From Natronobacillus azotifigens (lineage in GTDB: Bacteria > Bacillota > Bacilli > Bacillales > Amphibacillaceae), in assembly GCF_026805325.1 (NCBI RefSeq), contig NZ_JAPRAT010000020.1:1-64000 (forward strand): a DNA stretch of 64,000 nucleotides, written 5' to 3'. The notes below the pieces were generated by a model that did not search any database, was not told the DNA's origin, and saw only the letters and a list, made by a program, of their open reading frames with translations. Within the stretch, counting starts at the first letter, position 1. Every line of letters begins with the position of its first letter. Shown piece after piece: positions 46,960-55,694 of this stretch. The position numbers and the translations under genes were made by a program.

Positions 46960-46991
46960 GGGGTTTGTGTAAAAACGCAAATCCCTTTTTT
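46960..46991 (+). terminator. Terminator after tagO
   Basis: GGGGTTTGTG / CGCAAATCCC with TAAAAA loop, then TTTTT. Confidence 0.75.
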
Positions 46992-47026
46992 AGTTTCGTT
47001 ATCAAATTAATTCCAGAAAAGTTTAT

Positions 47027-47055
47027 TTGACAGAATATGATAGATTTCGTGATAA
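47027..47055 (+). promoter_or_regulatory. Possible promoter of the repeat glucosaminidase
   Basis: Perfect TTGACA (47027-47032), a 17-base spacer, and a weak TGATAA (47050-47055). Confidence 0.35.
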
Positions 47056-47220
47056 ATATAGTTAATATTGTCTACGAACATTTTGTGTTTAGAGTGGAAT
47101 TATAGTAATAAGTAAGTGTTTTTATGTTTATTTAGGTAGAAAATTGTCGGTTTAGTGTGAAAAAAGTCCTATAGAAATAACAGTATTAAAGTTTTATAAT
47201 CTATATAAGGAGGTGTGGTA

Positions 47221-50200
47221 TTGAAGTTAGTAACAAAAAAATTGAATATTATCTTAATCGTTTTCTGTTCGATCGGTATCATCTTTTCTAGTAACCTATT
47301 CGTAGTAGCAGCAGCGAATAGTTACTCCGAAACAGTAAATGTGTTTTTGTACAATGCATCATCACATCCGAACTCTTCTGATAGATTAAATCACTTTGTC
47401 GAAGGAGTTAGTAGATTTCCAAATGATGAGCGCTTTGTAAATGGTATTAATTCTAGTGCGAGTTCTTTGTTAAGTTGGGCCAAGTCACAACATGAAGCTG
47501 GTAATTTCTCTACAGCCATAAATCGTTATGAATTAATCTTATCAGCACCAGAATTAGAACAACTTTTAAGGGATGAGACGGAAGTTAGGTTAAACTATGC
47601 TCAACGTCGAGAACGTACCCCCTCAGCCGAATCGTTTTATGAGTCTGCGAGACAAACACATAATTCTTCGGATAAACTTATTATTCTTTATGAAGGCCAT
47701 TTACTACACCCAAACTCAAATAAAATTGAGAGTTATATAAATGACAGTGCTAAGTCATTATTAAATTGGGTTAAGGGTGAACATCAAGGAGGAAATTTTG
47801 ATGTTGCGTTAGAAAGATATGAATTAATATTATCATCACCTATACTGGATGATCGGATAAGATTGGAAACTAAGAAACGATTAAAATTAGCAGAAACGAA
47901 AAAGGTTATTCCTAGTGCTAACACTCTTTATAATCAGGCAACTAAACCGTCTAATTCTTCTGATCGTTTAGCTTTATTTGCCCAAGCCTATGCACTGTAT
48001 CCAAGTAATAAGGACTTGCAAACTGGTATTAACGAAAGTGCTAAGTCATTATTTGATTGGGCAAGAAAACAAGATTATCAAACGGCTATTAACCGCTACA
48101 ATCTCATCTTATCCTATCCAGGAGTTAATAGAAACTTGGTGAATGAAGTAAGAAATAGGCTAAGAGAGTCTTTCTTTCAAATGGCATTAAAGCATTCTAA
48201 TTCTTCAGATAGAATAGCAGTTTTTAATCATGCTCTAGAAACTTTCCCTAACGACAGTGGTTTTACAGAAAGCTTGAACGAAGCTAGTAAATCATTACTC
48301 AACTGGGCGGGTACACAACATCTGAAAGAGGATTATCATACTGCGGCAGATCGATATGCTCTAATTATGAGTAATAGTAGCGTAAGTTCCAGAATTAAAC
48401 AGGAAGCAAAATATAAATATGATTTTGCTAAAAAAAATCGTAGAACACCAGAAATGTATTATGACTATGCTACTAATCTATCGACATCATCTGAGAGGAT
48501 TTTTGCGTTTGAAGAAGGATTCGAATTATATGGTAATTCAAGCCTGATAACTAAAGGAATGAATGAAAGTGCCTTATCATTATTTAATTGGGCAACTAAA
48601 CAACAGGAAAATGGGGAATATCATACTGCAGCAAATCGCTATGAATTAATTCGCTCATCAACAGGAGTAAACGAAAAGTTGCAGAGTGAAATTATACCAT
48701 TATATAAAGAGGCTCTTCTCGAAATAGCAAGAAAGCAAAATAAGCCCGATGAAAAGCTAACAACTTATATAACTGGATATAATTTAGACCCAAAAGACTC
48801 TCGTTTTAGTAACAGGATAAATTCAAGTGCAAGATCATTATTGACTCTAGCAATTAATGAATACAATAATGATCATAATAAAGCGACCGAGAGTTATCGT
48901 TTAATCTTATCAGCTCCGACATTAAATAATGATATAAAACGAGAAGTTGAAGCAAGATTAAAGTATGCAGAAAAAAATGAATCTATTCCAACTGCTAATA
49001 CGTTGCATACACAAGCTACAAAACAATCTGATTCTTCAAGTAGGTTAGCTGCTTATGTAGAAGGGCATGTGTTGTACCCCGCCGATAGCAGGTTTAAAGA
49101 TGGGATAAATGATAGTGCTCAATCACTATTAAATTGGGCAAGTGGTAAGCATGAAGAAGGTGACTATGAGACTGCTATTATTAGGTATAACAGAATTTTA
49201 AATGCTCCCGTTTTAGATAATGAACTTAGAACGGAAACAGAGTTTAAATTAATGTTAGCTATGAATAGTAAGGTTTTTAGCTCACTTGATAATATTCTGA
49301 GTGTAGCTAAGTCTCAACCCAACTCATCTGATAGATTGACAATCTATACAGAGGGAAATAAATTATTTCCAAACAACGAAGAAATTAGTACTGGTATAGT
49401 TGATGCGGCTAAATCCTTACTCAACTGGGCAAGTGGACAACATCGAGAGAATAGGTATGATGTTGCTATAGATCGCTATCAGCTAATTTTAAGTGCCCCT
49501 CAATTAGATAATTCAATCAAAAAAGAGACTGAAATTAAGTTGCAATATGCTTTAAACAATACAGTGTTTCCATCCGTAACAGAATATAGAAACCGTGCAA
49601 ACAGGGAAACTAGTTCATCAAAAAAACTTGAAATATTCACAGAGGCGTACAGTGTTTACCGGAACAATAATTTGATTCAGAAGGGTCTGGAAGATAGCGC
49701 TAGGAGTCTATTAGAATGGAGTAAGTCACAACATAATAAAGGTGATTTTACGACTGCTATTGATAGATATACAACCCTAATTAACAACCCTTATTTATCA
49801 GATGCAATAAAGAATCAAGCTGATTTTTATTTGGATTCAGCCAAAAGTGGCAGTACATTACCTACTCAACAAATCACTAATTATAATCTTACACTTAATG
49901 AGATGATGAAGATACAAATGGGGCTTAATCCACCGCCGCAAACGGATAGATATAGAAGCAGTCCGGTATATGTAAGAACTTCTGATCTTCAATTCAGTGT
50001 AAGTGGCTCAATTACAGGTAGTGGGGTCAATGTACGAACAGCTCCAAATACTACACAAAATAATGTAGCTTATACTTTGAACAATGGAACAGCCTTTGAA
50101 TTTATTAAAGAAGTATCTGGAACATCAGTGAGTGGGAATACAGTTTGGTATGAAATTAGATACAGAAATCAAACATTGTATGTTCATAGTTCATTAGCTA

Positions 50201-51009
50201 GTAAATCAGGGAATGTGGCTTCTACTGTAAGAGCTACAAATGCTTATGAAAGTCGTAATACTAGTAGTCATGTTTTCTATCGGCTTTCGAATGATACACA
50301 AGTAACAGTTGTCGATAAGGGGAACACATGGACACAGATTTCTGGTAGAGTTTGGAGAAATGCTAAAGAAAGTGATGTTATGACGTATCTTAACCCAGAT
50401 ACTCAAGACTTATTTCAACATTTAGTTCTTTCTTCAAGTTCCAATGTACCTAGTGGTCAAATAGACCGGGTGTTGGAAGGGAAAGGCGTGTTACATGGTC
50501 AAGGACAAGCTTTTATTGATGCAGGACGTGAACATCGTGTCAACGAAATTTACCTTATCTCTCATGCTCTTTTGGAAACTGGTCACGGCAGATCAAGTCT
50601 GGCGGACGGTAGTATTAGAGTAGGTAAGAATTCAGATGGTAACCCGGTTGTAGTTACTAGCTCTAATCAAAATAGTCTAACTGATATACAACCCGTATAT
50701 AATATGTTCGGAATTGGTGCGGCTGATTCAGATCCTCATCGATTAGGAGCCATTCGAGCATATCGGGAAGGATGGAATACCCCGGAAAAAGCGATTGTTG
50801 GAGGAGCTAAATTTATAGGAGAACGCTATATTCACAACAGATATCAGCAGGATACTTTATATAAAATGCGTTGGAATCCAATTAACCCTGGATATCCACA
50901 ATATGCAACTGATATGGGATGGGCAGCGAAGCAAGTCTCTACTATAAAAAATATGTATGACATGTTAGAAAATCCAACGATACTTTTTGATCTCCCATCT
51001 TTTAAATAA
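47221..51009 (+). CDS. Secreted repeat protein with SH3b and glucosaminidase domains
   Basis: 1262 aa, exported. Signal peptide (about 1-32). Then nine imperfect repeats of about 85-100 residues (to about 880), each starting near N-SS-D-(R/K)L and carrying G(I/L)N-SA-SLLNWA--QH--G-Y-TAI-RY-LILSAP, then YA; they look TPR/helical-repeat-like. Two SH3-type domains follow (about 920-1055: GVNVRTAPNTTQNNVAY; VRATNAYESRNTSS). The last 190 residues are a GH73-type endo-beta-N-acetylglucosaminidase with LISHALLETGHGRSSLA, YNMFGIGAADSD and GAKFIGERYI; the Glu in LLETGHG is the likely catalytic acid. TTG 47221 lies seven bases after AAGGAGG. A wall autolysin of the LytD/LytG kind is likely. Confidence 0.88.
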   Translation: MKLVTKKLNIILIVFCSIGIIFSSNLFVVAAANSYSETVNVFLYNASSHPNSSDRLNHFVEGVSRFPNDERFVNGINSSASSLLSWAKSQHEAGNFSTAINRYELILSAPELEQLLRDETEVRLNYAQRRERTPSAESFYESARQTHNSSDKLIILYEGHLLHPNSNKIESYINDSAKSLLNWVKGEHQGGNFDVALERYELILSSPILDDRIRLETKKRLKLAETKKVIPSANTLYNQATKPSNSSDRLALFAQAYALYPSNKDLQTGINESAKSLFDWARKQDYQTAINRYNLILSYPGVNRNLVNEVRNRLRESFFQMALKHSNSSDRIAVFNHALETFPNDSGFTESLNEASKSLLNWAGTQHLKEDYHTAADRYALIMSNSSVSSRIKQEAKYKYDFAKKNRRTPEMYYDYATNLSTSSERIFAFEEGFELYGNSSLITKGMNESALSLFNWATKQQENGEYHTAANRYELIRSSTGVNEKLQSEIIPLYKEALLEIARKQNKPDEKLTTYITGYNLDPKDSRFSNRINSSARSLLTLAINEYNNDHNKATESYRLILSAPTLNNDIKREVEARLKYAEKNESIPTANTLHTQATKQSDSSSRLAAYVEGHVLYPADSRFKDGINDSAQSLLNWASGKHEEGDYETAIIRYNRILNAPVLDNELRTETEFKLMLAMNSKVFSSLDNILSVAKSQPNSSDRLTIYTEGNKLFPNNEEISTGIVDAAKSLLNWASGQHRENRYDVAIDRYQLILSAPQLDNSIKKETEIKLQYALNNTVFPSVTEYRNRANRETSSSKKLEIFTEAYSVYRNNNLIQKGLEDSARSLLEWSKSQHNKGDFTTAIDRYTTLINNPYLSDAIKNQADFYLDSAKSGSTLPTQQITNYNLTLNEMMKIQMGLNPPPQTDRYRSSPVYVRTSDLQFSVSGSITGSGVNVRTAPNTTQNNVAYTLNNGTAFEFIKEVSGTSVSGNTVWYEIRYRNQTLYVHSSLASKSGNVASTVRATNAYESRNTSSHVFYRLSNDTQVTVVDKGNTWTQISGRVWRNAKESDVMTYLNPDTQDLFQHLVLSSSSNVPSGQIDRVLEGKGVLHGQGQAFIDAGREHRVNEIYLISHALLETGHGRSSLADGSIRVGKNSDGNPVVVTSSNQNSLTDIQPVYNMFGIGAADSDPHRLGAIRAYREGWNTPEKAIVGGAKFIGERYIHNRYQQDTLYKMRWNPINPGYPQYATDMGWAAKQVSTIKNMYDMLENPTILFDLPSFK

Positions 51010-51038
51010 TGATTTCAAATTAAAGGATATTTTTCATT

Positions 51039-51076
51039 AATAAGGTTGTCTCATTTTTTTGAGACAACCTTATTTT
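51039..51076 (+). terminator. Terminator after the glucosaminidase
   Basis: AATAAGGTTGTCTCA / TGAGACAACCTTATT, 15 bp, then TT. Confidence 0.93.
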
Positions 51077-51154
51077 AATGTGCTGGGCATGAGTGCTCTA
51101 TAGTGGAATAGTGTTGAACTGTGAAGGCAGAAGCAACATTAGACGGCGGTGTAA

Positions 51155-51190
51155 GGTAGGGAAGTTAATGACTTTCCCCTACCGATTGTC
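51155..51190 (-). repeat. Possible diverged right hairpin of the bcr1-like family
   Basis: Hairpin GGTAGGGAAGT / ACTTTCCCCTACC. Read on the minus strand, ACAATCGGTAGGGGAAAGTC resembles ACAATCAGTGGGGGAATACC of complete elements. The remaining gap (51077-51395) has no other clear feature. Confidence 0.3.
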
Positions 51191-51395
51191 TTATTAAACC
51201 AAAAATATATAAGAAATTTAGCAACGATGAAATAAAATAAATTGGGCAAAGAGTTGTGTGGTAAACGATTATAAATACTGTAACAGAATACGTCAGTTAT
51301 GCTCAAAGGATTATTTGTTATCTAGATACTTTCTGAAGGGAAATGTGCTATTATAGTACATGGTAAATATTTTACGATGTTAAGGGAGTGCTGTT

Positions 51396-52559
51396 GTGAG
51401 TAAGGCGAAAAGAGTAGTTCATATAACAACTGTACACCATCCATTTGATACTAGGATTTATCATAAAGAGTGTATGTCACTCAAAGAAGCAGGGTATGAA
51501 GTTTATCTTGTTGCTCCTAGTATTTCAGAAGGGTCTACAGCTAATAATGACATTAATATAATTCCAATTAAGAAATATAAAAATCGAATGTTAAGAATGC
51601 TAATCTCAACTTTCATAGCTTTTAAAGCAGCTAAAAAATTGAATGCTGACTATTATCATGTACATGATCCAGAACTATTACACATTGCAAAGTTATTGAA
51701 AAACAGTAAAAATGTAGTGGTATATGATGTGCATGAAGATTATGTCACGAGTATAATGCAAAAGAAATATCTTCCTAAATTAGTGCGTAAATTTGTTGCT
51801 AGTTGCTATCAGTTTATAGAAAATAAGCTCACTAAGAAAATTGAACTATGCCTAGCCGAAAAGTATTATTCAGAGAAATATCAGAAAGGCACTTGTATTT
51901 TGAACTATCCGATTATAGGTGAATCAATAGTTAACAGGGATAGAGATACTTTGAAATCGAATAATAGACTATTATATACAGGAAATGTCTCGGAAGATAG
52001 AGGTGCGATAATTCAAGCAAGGCTACCTAATATAATCAATAATATTTCAGTTGTATTTGTGGGGAAGTGCTCTATTGAGTTAGCAAAAAAAATGAAGGAT
52101 ATTGCTGATTATCAAGATAATAAGATAGAATTAATTGGAGTTAATCGTTTTGTGGAAAGAACAGAAATTGATGACATGTATAGAAATGAAGATTGGTTAG
52201 CGGGTTTAGCTTTATTTCCCCCCACTGATCATTATATGAAAAAAGAATTGACCAAGTTTTTTGAATATATGAGTGCTGGTATTCCAATTATATGTTCTGA
52301 TTTTCCAGTGTGGAAAGCTTTCATTCAAAATCATAAATGTGGAATTGCTGTAAATCCATTTAATGATAAAGAAATAAAAGATGCAATTAAATTTATGCAG
52401 GAAAATCCGGAGCAGAGAAAAGAAATGGGTGAAAACGGAAAAAATGCAGTTATCAATGAATTAAATTGGTATACTGAGGAAAAAAAACTTATAAAATGGT
52501 ATGATCAATTATGGCTACAAAAAGTTTCTCCCGGTAGAAAAAGAGGTGAAGAAAATTGA
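51396..52559 (+). CDS. Glycosyltransferase, GT4 family
   Basis: 387 aa, GT-B fold. N-terminal Rossmann half (HITTVHHPFDTRIYHKECMSLKEAGYEV...), HVHDPELLHIAKLLK, C-terminal half with GLALFPPTDHYMKKELTKFFEYMSAGIPIICSDFPVWKAF, whose K and E positions fit the nucleotide-sugar site of GT4 retaining enzymes. No membrane segment. GTG start with GGGAG about nine bases upstream. First gene of a cluster; its stop overlaps the next start by four bases. Donor and acceptor unknown; likely adds a sugar to the polymer exported by the downstream ABC system. Confidence 0.88.
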   Translation: MSKAKRVVHITTVHHPFDTRIYHKECMSLKEAGYEVYLVAPSISEGSTANNDINIIPIKKYKNRMLRMLISTFIAFKAAKKLNADYYHVHDPELLHIAKLLKNSKNVVVYDVHEDYVTSIMQKKYLPKLVRKFVASCYQFIENKLTKKIELCLAEKYYSEKYQKGTCILNYPIIGESIVNRDRDTLKSNNRLLYTGNVSEDRGAIIQARLPNIINNISVVFVGKCSIELAKKMKDIADYQDNKIELIGVNRFVERTEIDDMYRNEDWLAGLALFPPTDHYMKKELTKFFEYMSAGIPIICSDFPVWKAFIQNHKCGIAVNPFNDKEIKDAIKFMQENPEQRKEMGENGKNAVINELNWYTEEKKLIKWYDQLWLQKVSPGRKRGEEN

Positions 52560-53335
52560 CTAATCGTTTAAATGATCCTCTAGTTTCTGTAATAACGCCC
52601 ACATATAATGCTCAAAGATTCATATCTAATACAGTTACATCAGTAATTAATCAAAGTTATTCTAACTGGGAGATGATATTAATAGATGACCATTCCAGTG
52701 ACGATACTGTTAAAACTATAGAAGAATATTTACAAAAAGATCAGCGCATTAGATTAATAAAGAACAATAAAAATATGGGTGCGGGTTATGCTCGGAATAT
52801 AGGGCTAGAAAATGCTCGAGGAAGATATATTGCATTTCTAGACAGTGATGATCAATGGTTGCCAGAGAAACTAAGTAAACAAATAAAATTTATGCAAGAT
52901 CATGATTTAGCATTTTCGTATACGGCATACGAAAGAGTACACTATCGTAAGAATGGTGATATAGAAATCAAAAATGTTCGTGTGCCTAAATATGTAACGT
53001 ATGAGGAACTATTAAAGAAAAATGTAATAGGATGTTTAACTGTTATACTAGACAAAGAACAAATTGGGGATTTTAGAATGATAAACATTAGGTCTAGACA
53101 AGATTACGCACTATGGCTCAATATAACAAGAAATGGATATAAAACTATGGGTATGGATGAGATATTAGCTCGTTATAGAGTAAGAAGAGATTCTCTATCA
53201 AGCAATAAATTTATAATGGCTAAACGGAACTGGTCAGTCTATAGGAAAGTAGAAAAACTAAGTTTGATTAAAAGTTTATGGTACTTTGGACATTATGTCG
53301 TCCTTAAAACGAAAGAATATCTAAGATATATTTAA
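52556..53335 (+). CDS. Glycosyltransferase, GT2 family
   Basis: 259 aa, GT-A fold. SVITPTYNAQRFISNTVTSV at the N-terminus, DDHSSDDT near 42, and the DxD-type FLDSDDQWLPEK near 95; a C-terminal RRDSLSSNK. TTG start overlapping the previous stop (TTGA), with AGAGGTGAAG upstream, so it is coupled to the GT4 gene. Probable side-chain or main-chain transferase of the wall polymer. Confidence 0.88.
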   Translation: MTNRLNDPLVSVITPTYNAQRFISNTVTSVINQSYSNWEMILIDDHSSDDTVKTIEEYLQKDQRIRLIKNNKNMGAGYARNIGLENARGRYIAFLDSDDQWLPEKLSKQIKFMQDHDLAFSYTAYERVHYRKNGDIEIKNVRVPKYVTYEELLKKNVIGCLTVILDKEQIGDFRMINIRSRQDYALWLNITRNGYKTMGMDEILARYRVRRDSLSSNKFIMAKRNWSVYRKVEKLSLIKSLWYFGHYVVLKTKEYLRYI

Positions 53336-53377
53336 GTAAGGTACTGAGATTCTTAAAATATGCAGAGGTGTCAAAAA

Positions 53378-54154
53378 ATGAAATCTTATTTACAAGAGAT
53401 AATAAAAAGAAAAGATCTATTGTTTTATTTAGTTAAATCAGGATTAAAAGCTGAACATAGAAATAGCTACTTAGGTTATCTTTGGTGGCTGTTAGATCCA
53501 TTACTTAATGTCGTTATATACTATTTTTTAGTAGTGGTAGTACTAAACAGAGGTGGAGAAGACTTTCCGGTGTACTTAGTCATAGGACTAGTAACATGGA
53601 GGTTTACAAATTCATCAATAAGAGCTTCAGCAAAAGCTATAACTAAGTATGCTTCAATTATAAATCAAGTGTATCTTCCAAAAGCTATATTTCCATTTGC
53701 AGTTTCTCTAACACAAGTATTTAACTTTATGTTTGGGCTAGTTGTGATTGGTATTTTTCTAATAGCATTTCAAGTTATAATTAGTTGGCAAGCTATTTAC
53801 TTACCCGTCATAATACTCGTGCACTTACTATTTTTATTAGCAGTAACAATGGTTATATCATTTTTTTGTGTTTTTATTAGGGATATCGATAATTTAATTA
53901 GTCATATTTTACGAATCTTCTTTTATACATCCCCAATTATATGGGAGAGTCGAAATCTACCGAGTCAAATTGCTTGGCTAGCTAAAGCAAACCCTATTGC
54001 AATCTTAGTAACATCGTATAGGGATGTTCTGATGTATCAATCATCACCCAATTGGCTTGGTTTAATATTGATTACAATTCTGTCTCTTTTAATGATTTTT
54101 TGGATGTTAAAGTATTATCAGGTGAATGAACATAAAATAATTAAAGCACTTTAA
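53378..54154 (+). CDS. Polysaccharide ABC transporter permease, TagG-like
   Basis: 258 aa ABC-2 permease with about six membrane segments. N-terminal amphipathic part LKAEHRNSYLGYLWWLLDPLLNVVIYYFL is characteristic of polymer exporters (TagG/Wzm/RfbA); SPIIWESRNLPSQIAWLAKANPIAILVTSYRDVLMY is the conserved C-terminal motif. ATG 53378 has AGAGGTGTC upstream; the ATG at 53360 lies before that site. The ATPase gene follows 24 bases later. It exports a wall teichoic acid or related glycan. Confidence 0.92.
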   Translation: MKSYLQEIIKRKDLLFYLVKSGLKAEHRNSYLGYLWWLLDPLLNVVIYYFLVVVVLNRGGEDFPVYLVIGLVTWRFTNSSIRASAKAITKYASIINQVYLPKAIFPFAVSLTQVFNFMFGLVVIGIFLIAFQVIISWQAIYLPVIILVHLLFLLAVTMVISFFCVFIRDIDNLISHILRIFFYTSPIIWESRNLPSQIAWLAKANPIAILVTSYRDVLMYQSSPNWLGLILITILSLLMIFWMLKYYQVNEHKIIKAL

Positions 54155-54178
54155 TTTATTTAAGGAAGGTTTCAAAAA

Positions 54179-55681
54179 ATGATAAAAAATTATAGTAAAG
54201 AATTCAAAAATACTGACCAAGTTGTTTTAGGTATTGATAAATTGGGTGTAGCTTACAAAGAGGGTAATAACAAAGATGATTATAAGTCGCATGCAATAGA
54301 TTTCTTTAAAGGGAAAAAAACTGATAAGGATAAAAAAATTTGGCCGCTAAAGGATATTTCTTTTACTGGGTATAAAGGTGAAGTTATAGGTATTATTGGT
54401 AAAAACGGTTCTGGAAAAACAACTTTATGTAAAGTGATTTCAGATATTATATTGCCTGATGAAGGTGAAGTTTTTGTTAATGGCAAAGTTTCTGCGCTCT
54501 TTTCATTGGGAATGGGTTTTAATAAAGAGTTGACTGGTCGAGAAAATGTATATCTTAATGGGATGATGCTAGGGATAACAAAAAAAACAATTGAACAACA
54601 TTTTGATGTAATTCATGAATTTTCTGGTATTGGTTCGTTTATTGATCAACCGATGAAAAAATATTCAAGTGGCATGCGAGCTAGATTAGGTTTTAGTGTT
54701 GCGGCTCATTTAGAACCAGAGATTTTAATACTTGATGAAGCGCTAAATACTGGTGACAAAGATTTTAGTGCCAAAGCAGAAAAAAAAATTAAGGAACTTG
54801 TACAAAAAGCTAAGCTTGTTATAGTCGTGACACATAGTCTGAAATTTGCAGAAAAAAATTGCACGAGATTGATTTGGTTAGAAAAAGGTCAGATTAGAAA
54901 AACAGGTAACCCATTAGAAATTATAACTGAATATAAAGATACAATGCCTAAGAAGGGAAAGATTAAGAAGAAATTAGATCTAAAAAAAACAGAATCGAAA
55001 TTGAAAGATACACCAGTTGTTGAAATGAATAATGTAAGTGTAAATTATAGAATTAATAAAGAAGCTTTTTATGCGTTAAAAAATATTAATATTAAAATTA
55101 ATGAAGGTGAAGTTGTTGGTATAATAGGCCATAATGGAGCAGGTAAAAGTACTCTATGTAAGGTGCTTACAAAAATCATCAAACCAGATGACGGTGATTT
55201 ATATTGTAAAGGTGAAACTACTGCTCTATTAGGTTACGGTACTGGTTTTAATGCACAATTAACTGGTAAGGACAATATATATTTAAATGGAATGTTACTT
55301 GGTATCCCTTTACAAATTGTAGAATCAAATTACCAGTCGATTGTTGATTTTTCTGAACTAGGTGGAGCTATAGAAAAATCTATAAAAGAATATTCAAGTG
55401 GCATGAAGGCCAGATTAGGCTTTAGTATAGCAGCCGTATTAAAACCAGATATTTTTATTATAGATGAAGCTTTGTCAACAGGAGATATTGCTTTTCGACA
55501 AAAAGCGAGTGAGAAGATTCAAGAAATGATGGAAAGCGCAAAAGCTGTAATCATCGTTACTCATAGTATGAGCTTTGTAGAAAAAGTTTGCACGAGAGCA
55601 ATTTGGTTTGATCAAGGCACTGTACGATTAGATGGTAAGCCAGAAGAAGTAGTATTAGCTTACAAAGAAAACAAAAAGTAA
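54179..55681 (+). CDS. Polysaccharide ABC exporter ATPase with two fused ATPase domains
   Basis: 500 aa. Two complete TagH/Wzt-type ATPase domains in one chain: domain 1 (about 50-255) with Walker A GKNGSGKT (74-81, K80), signature YSSGMRARLGFS and Walker B ILILDEAL; domain 2 (about 280-500) with Walker A GHNGAGKS (317-324, K323), signature YSSGMKARLGFS and FIIDEAL. Both keep the catalytic Glu and H-loop (VTHS). A lysine-rich linker joins them. TagH-type exporters usually use two copies of a single-domain subunit; here the duplicate is fused, probably giving one ATPase chain per permease dimer. AAGGAAGG precedes the ATG. Confidence 0.92.
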   Translation: MIKNYSKEFKNTDQVVLGIDKLGVAYKEGNNKDDYKSHAIDFFKGKKTDKDKKIWPLKDISFTGYKGEVIGIIGKNGSGKTTLCKVISDIILPDEGEVFVNGKVSALFSLGMGFNKELTGRENVYLNGMMLGITKKTIEQHFDVIHEFSGIGSFIDQPMKKYSSGMRARLGFSVAAHLEPEILILDEALNTGDKDFSAKAEKKIKELVQKAKLVIVVTHSLKFAEKNCTRLIWLEKGQIRKTGNPLEIITEYKDTMPKKGKIKKKLDLKKTESKLKDTPVVEMNNVSVNYRINKEAFYALKNINIKINEGEVVGIIGHNGAGKSTLCKVLTKIIKPDDGDLYCKGETTALLGYGTGFNAQLTGKDNIYLNGMLLGIPLQIVESNYQSIVDFSELGGAIEKSIKEYSSGMKARLGFSIAAVLKPDIFIIDEALSTGDIAFRQKASEKIQEMMESAKAVIIVTHSMSFVEKVCTRAIWFDQGTVRLDGKPEEVVLAYKENKK

Positions 55682-55694
55682 AAAAGGTGTTGAA

